Assembly (NCBI GenBank): GCA_009792885.1
Contig: WMCF01000067.1
Span: 1,902,016-1,966,015 of the forward strand
Length of the DNA: 64,000 bases
From: Eremophila alpestris peregrina
Taxonomy: Eukaryota; Chordata; Aves; Passeriformes; Alaudidae
Direction: 5' to 3'
Shown here: positions 55,901-63,505 of the stretch, in pieces
How the letters are laid out: every line of letters starts with the position of its first letter
Numbering within the stretch: position 1 is the first letter of the stretch
Notes under the pieces: model-generated
Told to the model about the DNA's origin: nothing
The model's database searches: none
What the model saw: the letters and a program-made list of their open reading frames with translations, nothing else
Program-made: the position numbers and the translations under genes

Positions 55901-58900
55901 ACACATGTAACATTATTTTGCTCTGCAGAAGATACAGTGAAGGGAAATGGAGAAAATTAGCAAAGACCAAAAAAAGAAGAAAAACAAGGAAAAGAGAATG
56001 GGAAAACATTGATTTGTTTGCATTTTTCAGTCTTCCAAACTTTAGCTTGTACTGTAACCATAAAATATCTGCCATTTATACAGCTGACTGTATTTACAAA
56101 TTAAGGCATATGATCATAGAATCATTTGGCTCAGAAGGGACTCCTGGGGGCTTTTCCATTTATTCCCAGCAGTTTTCCACACAAATATGTCTTCACCACA
56201 CCAGAAATGGTTTCCTCACACAGATGTAGAACAATAGCTCTATAATGTCATTATTTGGGAACGTAGGAAAAGCTCTGAAACCCTTGTTAAAATTCCTGGG
56301 GCAGCAGCCAGGCAGGCAGTGAGGCAGAGCAGCAAGGTCTGAGCTCTGTGTGCCCCAGCAGAGCCTCAGCTCTGGCAGCCCCTGTGCAGCACAGGCTGCA
56401 GTGCAGAGCCTCTGAGCACAGCCCTGCACTGCTGCCAGCACCAGCTCCCAACTGTCACAGCACTGCACTGAGCTTTGCTCTTCCCAGCACAAGGAGAAAA
56501 TATGGAGCAGAGAGATGTCTTTTACTTAACATCTGAGTACTTCCCAGTGGGTGGAGAGCTGGCAGGAGGAGCTGCATCACTGAGCAGCCCTCTCACAAAG
56601 CACAGCACTGGTTCCTGCCCTGGGAAAACACTGACAGCTCGTGGCTATAATGTGGCCATCTCCTGAAGAGATGAAAGACAGTGCTATCTTCTAAAATAGG
56701 TAGAAATTTAACCATCTCCTAATCAGATGTCCTTACCTACCTGGCCTAAGCACAGAAAAGAAAAATAAGTAGTAGAAAAAAAATTAGACTATTATTATAT
56801 GTTGCCATTATGGTATTGTTACTGTTTTGTTTAGTGCAACTACACAATGGTGGAGGTCACCTTTTCTAGGCACTTAAATGGTACTAAGTCAAATAACTTG
56901 CTTCAAGCATTACCTAATTGCTGGAAAGTGGTTTTTTGGGGATTTTTTTGGAAACCATTCCTTTATGGTTTCTGTTCCCTTTAGGCTGCATAAAAATGGC
57001 ATCCAAAACACTCAGAAGTAAGAATGGTGAAACAGAACAACTTAACCCTTGTGATTTCTGGGATGTCCCTTGTGATTTCTTTTTTTTAATTTGAGTTGGC
57101 AACCCCTGGTACTATTTTCACAGAAAGTGTCAGAAGCACTAAAAAGACCAACATTTTTTCAGAACCAATCATGATCAAACTACAACATAATAATTAATTT
57201 TCTTAGAGCCTCCATACACGATTAAACTCCACCTCTCACCATGCTGAGGGCACAACCTCAGCTCCATGGATGCACAGTAAGTTTCCTCCAGTTTTTTCCA
57301 TTTCCCCCCAGTCTGATTTCAGTGGCAGTAGTTTGGTGGGAAGGCTCATGTTCCACACACAGCAGATGTCTAGGAGCTGGAAGCACATTTGCCAACCAAA
57401 AAGAGACACATCAACTCTGAGCAGGAGGAGAGTAACTCAGCTCTCTCACCAGCCAAGGACAGGAAGGAAAGCAGAGTGGTAAGAGCTCTACAAAAGTGGT
57501 TTTAATCTGCTGTTGCCTCCAGTTTCAAGTTTTGAAGTACATGGCAGGAAGTACTGAACCTTAGGTTTAGTCAGGTTGTCTCAAGCAACCTGGAAGAGCT
57601 GCCCCTTGGCTCTATTTGGAGGCTCTTAAGGCCAGCATTAGCAGCAAACTCAGACTGGGAAGAAGACATGTCTAAAATAGGTTCAGAGCACCACTGATGG
57701 ATTCCCCTCTTCCCTTGGATGAGATATAGCCAGTTGTCTCTAACAGAGACTTTAAGTTCTGTAACAAATATTTCATTTTAATCAAGGCATGAGAATCATT
57801 AATGCTGAGGTTACACTTCAGGAAATGGGAGAGAAACAAACAACAGCTGGATTGGATCTAAAGAAAATCCCATACATTCACTCAATGCCATATTTTTGAC
57901 AGTGACCAGTAATGTATATCTATGGGAATATATAAAAACAATCGAGGCATAAAATGAGATTTCCTTGCTAGAACAGCCCAATTTCCAGGAGAGCTGAGGC
58001 ATGTTGCCTGTTTGTCCCCTATACTGGGGACTTCATAAGAACCTTCTTTTGTGCATCTCAAATTCAGCTGTATGGCTCTGCTCACACAGAACCCCAGAAC
58101 AGCACCCTGCTCTCCTTTTCACAACCATCTTTCCTCTTAAGAAAGGCAGATGTAACTCAGCCTGGAACACAACTAAGGGAAGAACCTGCTACAGAGTACC
58201 AAAGCTCCCACTGGGTAACACCACGCTGTGGAATAAGAACTACCTTTAGAAACTTGCAGCACCAGCTTTAGACTTCAGCTACTCAGTGCCCAGAGCTTGC
58301 CCTTCTGCTCAGCAGAGTCTCTGCCAGAGCCAGTCACTCTTGGCATCAACAAAGGCAAAATAAAGGGAACTCACTGCTGTCTGCAGCTTCAGGCACTCAG
58401 TGGATGTCCTCACCTTAATTTGACCCTGCTTGCCCACAGAATGAAGGGCTTTACACATACAGAAGAGAATGAACATGCTGCACTGCTTTTGGAATTAAAA
58501 ACAGAACAATTATCCATAACAGTTTACAGCAAGGCTTCATGCACATCAGTGTCTACACTAGAGTATATGGTGTGCATGCACAGCTTTTGCCTGTGGGGAA
58601 CAGTTACCAAAGATGGACATGAAGATCTTTATTACAACAGATAATTATTACCACAGAAGATGTGCCATGAAAAATACAAATAGTGTATATTAAACCATAT
58701 GGAGAACTTGCTGGTATGTGGAGCTCAACCACCAAAAAGCTTCTTCCACAATCCCCACCTACCCACAGCCTGATCAATGCCCATCATCTGTGCACAAAGT
58801 TTAACTTTGTTTTATTAATAGCACCATGAAATCTGGATATATAAGGAAATGCCCTACTATATAAAGCAATATATTGGGATTTTTTTTTCTTCCTGCTGAA

Positions 58901-61900
58901 ATAATTTCTAATTTAGTTACTATAGAAACCATCCTGCAGCCATCCTAAAAAAATCTCTGTATGTATTTACACTCACACTGAGAAAAAAGAAGAGGAGAAA
59001 AGCTGGAATGTACCTCTACATGCAAAAGAGAAATGGCCAAACAAAACAGATGTGACAGTAATTTACAGGAACACAGCTAAAACTGCTTAAAATCTACCAG
59101 CAGTATTCATTCATATGACTGCCATCACTAACAAAGCCATGAACATGCAAAAACCTCTGCTCTCAGAAAATCAGGGCCTTTCCTTACTGCTGGGGAAACA
59201 AATAGGTACAATGATGCAGTAACACTATTTTGTCTTAGAACTGAAAAAGGGAAGTTCTGAGCATCCTGACATTATTCTAATAAGTCAAATGAGAAGAAGT
59301 CAGGGCTAACTGAACATGCCCTTCTTGCTCATTTAAGTTGCAGATGAGTGACAGCTAACAAATTATACAACAGCCCATGACACAAGATCCAGACCAGCAG
59401 TTCTGCAGTAGAACCTAACAAGAGACAGCTTTACCCAGGTTTATTTCTTTTCATACAGTGCTGTCATAAACATTTCATAAATAATTCTACTAGGAGTATG
59501 CATGATTTATAAAATGTCTGGGAGGGGCTGCAAGCTTTCTCTCTTGCACTCTGTTGTTTGCACTTGTAAAATTGAGTCAGCTGTAATTTCAACAACCCTA
59601 AATCTTCTCTACAAGAGATTAAAAACACCAGTGCTACTTGCTGCAGAAGAAAAAATTATTCCAGTAATAAAGTATCTACAGAAAACCACTGAGATGTTCA
59701 TTTAACTCTTCTGTATCATGAAGGCTGAAGAGTTCCCAAAACAGAAAACCAAAGGCATTTTATGGAAGCAAATAAACACTTTGGATAAAAGGTTTCTGTT
59801 GGAAATAACCCTGGGGGACATTAATAGGCTTAGAAAATCTTATGGTTGGCCATTTAATTTCTAAGATTAGATGAGACTACTTCTGTAGAGTGCTAGAATT
59901 TGTGTTTTATCACCCCAGTCTGTATGTGAAGACAGGAGCTGGGACAGTGGGCTGCAGCACCATCTGCACAGGGGATGACACACCAGAGCTCTGACCCAGA
60001 TGGTGCAGCCCAGGCTCTTCCCCACAGCCTGGCTGGGAGCTCTGCATGAGAACAGAACAGTTGTGGTTTAACCCAGGCAAGGTCAATGCAGAGGTGAGAG
60101 GCTGTTTTCCAAGTTGTTCACAGATTTAGGTTTGTCCAATTCTGGAATGTCAGCTGACACCACCAGCTTTTTGTCATGGGCACTTGTAGCCCTTTCCCTC
60201 TCAGATCTGGATTTTCTCACTCTGCTAAGGCTGTGTCATCTGTTCTGGATTAATGCCACATGCTTCACACAATGTTACTTGAAGAGGATTTTGAAAATAT
60301 AGCTGGGTAGAAAATGAGACCACCAAAATATTTTATCCTGCTGAACTCATGCCTGTTTCCAGGAAGACTAACCTACATGCAGGCAAGATGTCCCCACAGC
60401 TGAGACACTGGAGTTCATCCCCAAACCAACACTTCTAAAGCCTGGAGACAGTGGAGGACTCCAGACTAACACTGCCTTTGTGTGTTGACAGACCCAAGTT
60501 CAAACTGAGACTATCATTTACAAATACCTTCTATCTTTTCTACCAGCATTCCCAATATATTGCACTGGGCCAGCATATACCTTTTGTTGAAGGTTGTCTT
60601 TTCTTTCAAAGTGTCTAATTTCTGATTAAAGAAATCAATTATGGGAATTAAGGTTTTGTTGATTTACAAAATAACATCATTATACTGCTGTCTAGTATCT
60701 AGACTAGCACTTTTCATCCTTCAGAATATAAAAATATCAGTATGCACAGTAAGAAATAATTACTTTCTGAAATAATGCTAGAAGATTCCACCTAGGAATA
60801 TAGTGGAATCCTTGAAATTAAATTAGCTAGCATTAGCATTCAAATCCTAGACAAGATTTAGGTCAACCACTGATCTCTCTTAATGTAGTAATTCTCATTT
60901 TCAAGTAGAGAAAATGAGAATTACTACACACCTTATACACACCTCTCAGTTCCCTACTGCTCATCTTCCTCATACATTAAAACAGAACACTTTGGACACT
61001 TAACCCTGCAGTGATGAACCAGTCAGCCTTGATCATGCAAAGTTCACACTTGGCTTGAAGCAGGTTGAATAATTCCATTAATTTCCACGAGAATACTCTG
61101 TGCTATGTGAATCTGAGTCCAGGCACTCAGCAGTGTGAGGGGCTAATCACAGCAGGATTTCTGTAGGGAAAATTGGCAGGCAGTGCAGGGAAATCAGCAC
61201 AAAGCCCTGTAGCCATCCATCAGGTCACCAGTGTTTAGTCTGCCCCATGAGGCTGTGCCCTAGTCCCAGCTGGGACAGAGTTAATTCTATTCCTAGGAGC
61301 TGGTACAGAGCTGTGTTTTGGATTCAGTGTGAGAATTCTGTTGATAACACACTGATGTTGTAGTTGTTGCTAAGCAGTGCTCACTCCAAATCAGTTTCCC
61401 AGGCTCTGCCAGTGAGGAAGTGCACAAGGAGCTGGGAGGGAGCATGGCCAGGAGAGCTGACTGGAACTGGCCAAAGGGTGGGATAGAAGCAGGAATTTTT
61501 GGGTGATTTGGGGGTGAGTTTGGAGAGAGATTGAGTTTAGTTTGAGGAGAACTTGGGGTGACTTTGGGGTGAACTTGAGGGCTATTTGTGGAGATTTTGG
61601 GGCAAATCTGGGGTGATTTTGGGGTGCTATATGCTGGGATATTGGGGTTCCAAACCCAGTTTGGGTGTGATTTTGGAGTCATTTTAGGTTGAGTTTGGGG
61701 TCATTTTGGGGATTCTTGAGGGTGCCAAAGTGGACTTTGGAGTGAGTTTGAAGTGAGACAGAGGTGAGTTTAAGGTTAGTTTGGGATGAGTTTGGGGTGA
61801 CTTTGGGGGTTTTTTTCTTGATTTTGGGGTGATTTCTGGTTAGGGTTTTGGGGTTCCAAAGTCGATTTTGGTGTGTTTTCAGGTGATTTTGAAGCAATTT

Positions 61901-63505
61901 TGGGGTGACTTTGGGATTAGTTTGAGGTGAGTGTGGGGTGAGCTTGGGGTGAATTTGGGGGTTTTTTGTGCCGATTTTGGGGGAAATTTGGGGTGATTTT
62001 TCTTGGGATATTGGGGGTGCCAAGGCCAATTTTAGTGTGAGGGGCCCACTGCTGCTGGGGAACTGGTACCTCAGTCAGCTGTACTGTGCATTACTTGTCT
62101 CTCCTGGGTTTTTTTCCTCTCTATTTATCTCCCTTTTCATTACTATTATCATAATTTTTTTTTATTTCAATTTTTTAACTGATCTTAGTCCACAGGCTTT
62201 TTTTTCTGATTCTCCTCTCCATCCCATGGAGGGAGTGGGAGGGGAGTGATCAGATGGGTGCCTGGTATTTATTTGTGGCTGACAGTACTTGTTAATCAAA
62301 ACTTCTCTCCAGAAAGATGAAATTATATAGAAACCCTTTTTGCAGACTGATCCATAAATCAATTTTGAACCACTGTCAGTATTCTTTAGTTGTCCAACCC
62401 ATCTGAAGGATTATAATCAGAGAAGAGCACTTACCTTGTACTTTAAAGGGGTTTGCAGAGAGGTGCTAATTAACACAACATACAGCAAAAATGAAGATAG
62501 ATGTTACCAGATACAAAGCTGAAATAAATTTCACAATTCCAGTATTAAAACAGAAGTACTGGATGGGAAGGGGAAGCAGAGATACAAGATAGTCACTGCT
62601 ATCACAGGCAATCACACAACAGATCTGGACTGTGCTCAGGCCAGAATGACAAGCAGAGCATCTCCAGGCTCTCACCACACACTGCAAACCAGAACTGCTA
62701 AAGAACCCTGCCACAAAAGAACAAAAGGTAAAACCCTGGGACATACCACAGAAAAGGCAAAGATAGCAAAGACAACAGCAGTATGTAAGTGGCAATCACA
62801 GCAGGGAATTAGATAGATAAATGCCCATGTGGGATCTCAGAATCATTCTGTGTCCCATGTCAGTGAGAGGCACAGACACCCTTGTGGAAGTGACCACAGA
62901 CACAGGGACAGTCTCTGACAGTGCTGCTGCACCACTGTGGGGCTTGCAGACACTCTTTCTGCTGAGCAATGCACAAGAAAGCTCCTTCCAACTCAGGAGA
63001 TTTCTCACAGCAAATAGCACTATTTTTCCTCCACAAAAAATGCACTTTGAGTTGAGAAACAATAAACAAGAGGATAATTAAGATGAACAAAATTAGAATT
63101 TTTAAAGAAGGCTCAGCCATCAATTGTATGACAAATGATGCATAACCAAAAAAATATTGGTGCTTCTCCCCCCACATTTTCAAGCCCACCAGAAACAACC
63201 CTTCAAGAGAGAGACATTCACCCAGTAAACATCTCTGCAATTCTCCTTCCCTTCAGCTGCTCGTGGCTTGTTTAACACGCCCGTGTGGAATTTCCCATCC
63301 CCAGCCCTCTCTGCAAACCTTTCCAACGAGAAGCAGGTGCTGCAGGGATGGCTGAGAAGGAGCACTGTGTTTATCAGCTGTGTAAACTTACGTTGAAGAA
63401 GTTGGTCTTGTTCCTCTCGCAGAAGAGGCCCTGAGCAGGCATGTGCTTGAGCTGCTGCCAGGGCACGCCGCTGCCCAGCAGCACGTCCCGCGCCCACTGC
63501 AGGTT
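4847..63505 (-). CDS. CABIN1: CABIN1, C-terminal 632 codons (nine spliced exons, 5' part outside the window)
   Basis: Calcineurin-binding protein cabin-1 is a nuclear scaffold. It inhibits calcineurin, represses MEF2 by recruiting corepressors, and is the Hir3-like subunit of the HIRA/UBN1/CABIN1 histone H3.3 deposition complex. Coding exons: 63505-63392, 33018-32855, 30914-30818, 29619-28993, 28536-28462, 18917-18632, 7602-7438, 5713-5487 and 4990-4847. They total 1899 nt, and all junctions are GT-AG with matching phases. Seen along the 632 residues: the conserved segment GIWRIPVDEIDRPGSF (from about 39), RKRKLLED (about 285), the YDLGKIEKIMSETYMLIKQ helix (ending at 334), a nine-serine run (exon 6), PEITVT (about 558-563), SISEETKQKLK (about 575-585) and the terminal DEDDDYMDI. 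The family identity is recalled knowledge of the vertebrate protein (about 2200 residues). Roughly the first 70 percent, including the TPR region, lies upstream of this window. Confidence 0.97.
4991..5486 (-). other. CABIN1: CABIN1 intron between exon h and last exon
   Basis: A 496-bp intron from donor GTAATA to an acceptor with a CT repeat. It separates the two halves of the MEF2-binding helix. No other feature was seen. Confidence 0.93.
5487..5713 (-). CDS. CABIN1: CABIN1 coding exon h: calcineurin-docking motif
   Basis: A 227-nt exon with acceptor TTTGTGTTTAG and donor AAG|GTAATA. It reads ASSSKPELSS, then RILPNMPKLFIPSSVTKFPP, EITVTPPTPTLLSPKGS and ISEETKQKLK. PEITVT fits the PxIxIT class of calcineurin-docking motifs and is the known calcineurin-binding element of this protein. 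SISEETKQKLK is the first half of the MEF2-binding amphipathic helix; the rest is in the last exon. Confidence 0.96.
5714..7437 (-). other. CABIN1: CABIN1 intron between exons g and h
   Basis: A 1.7-kb intron from donor GTAGGA to acceptor TGTTTAG. Unique sequence; no repeat family or extra exon recognised. Confidence 0.88.
7438..7602 (-). CDS. CABIN1: CABIN1 coding exon g (EEELEV...AHVCTP)
   Basis: A 165-nt exon with acceptor CATTACCAAAG and donor CCCCAG|GTAGGA. The acceptor choice is fixed by frame: using the next AG two bases in gives an immediate stop. It encodes EEEELEVPLEGLGFQQQESR and KMATVAPSPEPLCWQVEPVP, which aligns with a weakly conserved acidic then proline-rich linker of CABIN1. 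It ends with one base of an Ala codon completed by the next exon. Confidence 0.88.
7603..18631 (-). other. CABIN1: CABIN1 intron between exons f and g (11 kb)
   Basis: Donor GTGAGT and acceptor TTACCAAAG. The interior is AT-rich unique sequence with short open frames that lack splice sites or family similarity. No RNA gene or recognisable transposon was found. Confidence 0.88.
18632..18917 (-). CDS. CABIN1: CABIN1 coding exon f with poly-serine run
   Basis: A 286-nt exon with acceptor CTTTTCTGTGCAG and donor CGTG|GTGAGT, leaving one base for the next codon. It reads STGEAPTTPKHTKDNRESFF, matching the conserved TPTTPKH motif of CABIN1, then a disordered Pro/Ser/Thr-rich linker. Nine consecutive Ser codons, mostly TCC, appear as a GAG-type repeat on the plus strand at 18723-18749. 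The 3' half is CpG-rich. Confidence 0.93.
18918..28461 (-). other. CABIN1: CABIN1 intron between exons e and f (9.5 kb)
   Basis: Donor GTAAGC and acceptor TTTCTGTGCAG. It contains an A-run (19795-19812) and a CR1 fragment (20645-20975); otherwise unique sequence with no recognisable gene. Confidence 0.9.
20645..20975 (-). mobile_element. CR1 LINE fragment (3' part), minus orientation
   Basis: The motif GCTGGAAGGGACCTCTGGAG followed by CAGTCCAACTTCCTGCTCAG is the complement of the CR1 3' region. The diverged continuation (CCTCCAGGCCCCTTC, CTGCAGCTTTAAAGG, CTCTTGTCTGGTTCC, CTTCTCCTCACCAGGATGAAG) also fits the antisense of a CR1 3' end. It is 5'-truncated, as is usual, and well diverged. The exact boundaries are approximate and no intact reading frame remains. 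Confidence 0.75.
28462..28536 (-). CDS. CABIN1: CABIN1 coding exon e (25 codons)
   Basis: A 75-nt exon, phase 0/0, encoding VDEEAALEQAVKFCQVHMGA and then SAQKQ. It continues the helical segment of the previous exon. The acceptor is CTGTGTTCAG and the donor CAG|GTAAGC. As a symmetric exon it could be skipped without a frameshift. Confidence 0.95.
28537..28992 (-). other. CABIN1: CABIN1 intron between exons d and e
   Basis: A 456-bp intron, donor GTATTG and acceptor CTGTGTTCAG. No other feature seen. Confidence 0.93.
28993..29619 (-). CDS. CABIN1: CABIN1 large coding exon d (209 codons)
   Basis: A 627-nt exon, phase 0 at both ends. The acceptor is set by phase: TTCCATTAAG|GTTTCAG joins the preceding complete Gln codon, whereas a tempting CAG seven bases further in would break the frame. 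It reads VSEDQGSKSSGLASGRMTTD, then a low-complexity acidic and Ser-rich stretch, then ELSLEELSISS, the basic SRKRKLLEDVESGKTLLL patch (a candidate nuclear localisation signal) and the conserved YRVWQQGQ and MSETYMLIKQ helix. The donor is CAG|GTATTG. The middle of the exon is the least conserved part, while its C-terminal third is strongly conserved. Confidence 0.95.
29620..30817 (-). other. CABIN1: CABIN1 intron between exons c and d
   Basis: A 1.2-kb intron, donor GTGAGA and acceptor TTCCATTAAG. AT-rich, no other feature seen. Confidence 0.92.
30818..30914 (-). CDS. CABIN1: CABIN1 coding exon c (KYLRDADRQ...)
   Basis: A 97-nt exon with acceptor GTGGCACAG and donor CACACAG|GTGAGA. One base completes the split Lys codon, then it reads KYLRDADRQVLAQQAF and VKVLEDTLNELTQ, ending on a full codon. 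The strong helical character and near identity to the vertebrate family support it. Confidence 0.95.
30915..32854 (-). other. CABIN1: CABIN1 intron between exons b and c
   Basis: A 1.9-kb intron, donor GTATGA and acceptor GTGGCACAG preceded by a CT-rich tract. It holds a near-palindromic CTCF-like site (32577-32600). Confidence 0.92.
32577..32600 (-). promoter_or_regulatory. Palindromic CTCF-like motif
   Basis: GAGCAGAGGG and CCCTCTGCTC form 10-bp inverted arms with a 2-bp spacer. Read on the minus strand the site contains AGCAGAGGGCAC, which fits the core of the CTCF consensus. The plus-strand half fits with one mismatch. It sits in a short CpG-containing patch within an AT-rich intron. This is a motif match only; binding is not shown. 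Confidence 0.4.
32855..33018 (-). CDS. CABIN1: CABIN1 coding exon b (GIWRIP...TPDQGK)
   Basis: The acceptor CCTTTGTGCAG precedes GGC ATC TGG and the donor is AAA|GTATGA. The exon is 164 nt, starts in phase 0 and ends with two bases of a Lys codon completed by the next exon. It encodes GIWRIPVDEIDRPGSF and KVSSMLQRTPDQGK, among the most conserved residues of the C-terminal half. Its phase-0 start makes it a possible second exon for a transcript starting in the intronic CpG island. Confidence 0.96.
36822..36838. repeat. Poly(T) run
   Basis: A homopolymer run of T with no neighbouring transposon sequence recognised. Confidence 0.8.
37705..37794. repeat. Tandem repeat, 32-bp unit x about 2.8
   Basis: Copies begin at 37705, 37737 and 37769. 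Each starts AGCTAYATTCAGAG, continues with WATTAAAACT and, in the first two, ends GAATAAAA. Copies 2 and 3 are identical over the shared part, indicating recent duplication. Confidence 0.92.
40590..41086 (+). mobile_element. CR1 LINE, 3' end, plus orientation
   Basis: It begins near GGTCCAGAGGAGGCCAC and continues through CTGGAGCACCTCTGCTGTGA, GGTTCAGCCTGGAGAA, a G+C-rich 3' UTR-like part and TTGGACTGGGTGACCTTTAA. It ends in the diagnostic ATTCTACAATTCTATGATTC terminal repeat. It is a 5'-truncated, non-coding copy lying antisense to CABIN1. The start is approximate. Confidence 0.93.
45539..45660 (-). other. CABIN1: Candidate alternative first exon of CABIN1 (ATG at its 3' end)
   Basis: On the minus strand the island has CCCGGTGATG|GTGAGTGC, a consensus splice donor immediately after an ATG (45541-45539). 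Spliced to the next CABIN1 acceptor at 33018, which is phase 0, it gives ATG-GGC-ATC, that is M-GIWRIPVDEID, with G at -3 and +4 (good Kozak context). The product would be 595 residues and keep the MEF2-, calcineurin- and part of the HIRA-related region while losing the TPR part. The frame upstream of the ATG stays open but has no other ATG nearby. The 5' end is unknown. This is inference from sequence; no transcript evidence is available. Confidence 0.5.
46148..46205 (+). CDS. Candidate start of an unknown plus-strand reading frame, truncated by the gap
   Basis: GCTGCCGCCATGGCC is a near-ideal Kozak context (GCCGCC before ATG, G at +4). The frame reads MAGSGAAPAAARPAPHSYP and then enters the Ns. 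The Ala/Pro-rich N-terminus is what many vertebrate CpG-island first exons encode, but also what random G+C-rich DNA encodes. I recognise no protein family and cannot see a donor or a following exon. It would be divergent to the candidate alternative CABIN1 exon about 600 bp away. Confidence 0.25.
46206..46764. other. Assembly gap (559 N)
   Basis: Unsequenced bases within the CpG island; both edges are G+C-rich. Adjacent CABIN1 exons on both sides are consecutive and co-oriented, so the gap does not suggest a mis-join of unrelated scaffolds. The reading frames that cross it are artefacts. Confidence 0.99.
56114..56152 (-). mobile_element. CR1 LINE 3' terminal fragment
   Basis: ATCATAGAATCATTTGGCTC followed by AGAAGGGACTCCTGG is the complement of the CR1 3' end (the form GAATCATAGAATNNTTTGG...GGAAGGGAC). 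It is only about 40 bp and the beginning of a strongly truncated copy, or all that remains recognisable. Confidence 0.65.
60883..60929. repeat. Perfect 19-bp inverted repeat, 7-nt loop
   Basis: TGTAGTAATTCTCATTTTC (60884-60902) and its exact reverse complement (60910-60928) are separated by AAGTAGA. It could form a hairpin in DNA or RNA on either strand. It is shorter than typical miRNA precursor stems, and no transposon terminal repeats were recognised around it. Confidence 0.9.
61254..62284 (-). mobile_element. Avian endogenous-retrovirus LTR, interrupted by a minisatellite
   Basis: The minus strand begins TGTCAGCCACAAATAAATAC at 62284 and runs through CATCCCATGG-type and A-rich polyadenylation-like sequence to about 62037. 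It resumes at about 61500 with GGCCAGTTCCAGTCAGCTCT, CTTAGCAACAACTACAAC and GTACCAGCTCCTAGGAA, and ends near CCAGCTGGGACTAGGGCACA. These blocks are in the same order as the abundant avian LTR I know. No internal retroviral genes or second LTR are seen, so it is a solo or fragmentary LTR. I could not see a target-site duplication (flanks GTACT and GAGGC differ). Boundaries are approximate at the 61254 side. Confidence 0.75.
61495..62036. repeat. G/T-rich degenerate minisatellite within the LTR
   Basis: About 540 bp of variants of TTTGGGGTGA, period about 10-11. GGTTCCAAA/GGTGCCAAA landmarks recur at about 61650, 61725, 61856 and 62020, hinting at a longer unit that has been shuffled. The plus strand is G/T-rich with very few A or C tracts. 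Long translated frames across it are by-products of the repeat. Confidence 0.9.
63392..63505 (-). CDS. CABIN1: CABIN1 coding exon a (38 codons, phase 0/0)
   Basis: First CABIN1 exon in the window in transcript order. The acceptor is a pyrimidine-bearing TTCCCACAG and the donor is AAC|GTAAGT. It encodes NLQWARDVLLGS through to CERNKTNFFN, a well conserved stretch of the protein. It begins and ends on complete codons, so skipping it, or replacing it with another phase-0 first exon, keeps the frame. It is G+C-rich compared with the surrounding intron. Confidence 0.95.

Larger units (their letters stand above)
33019..63391 (-). other. CABIN1: CABIN1 30.4-kb intron between exons a and b
   Basis: Donor AAC|GTAAGT at 63391 and acceptor TTTGTGCAG at 33019. 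It is about half of the window and contains a CpG island with a 559-base gap, two CR1 pieces, an LTR with a minisatellite, a 32-bp tandem repeat and a perfect hairpin. Outside these it is unique AT-rich DNA; I recognise no nested protein-coding gene with confidence. Confidence 0.92.

Noticed and set aside
56193..56536. CAG/CTG-rich stretch with open frames on both strands next to a CR1 end
   Set aside because: Low-complexity composition keeps several frames open at once; no splice sites or family match.
60061..60080. TTGTGGTTTAACCCAGGCAA resembles the terminus of the same avian LTR
   Set aside because: The match is under 20 bp and the following sequence does not continue like the LTR, so it is not enough to call an element.
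61293..62029. Two long minus-strand open frames rich in Pro, Lys, Asn and Ser (PKxxPxxxP-like)
   Set aside because: They coincide with the G/T-rich minisatellite; the repeating peptide is a translation of the DNA repeat, with no family similarity and no splice context.
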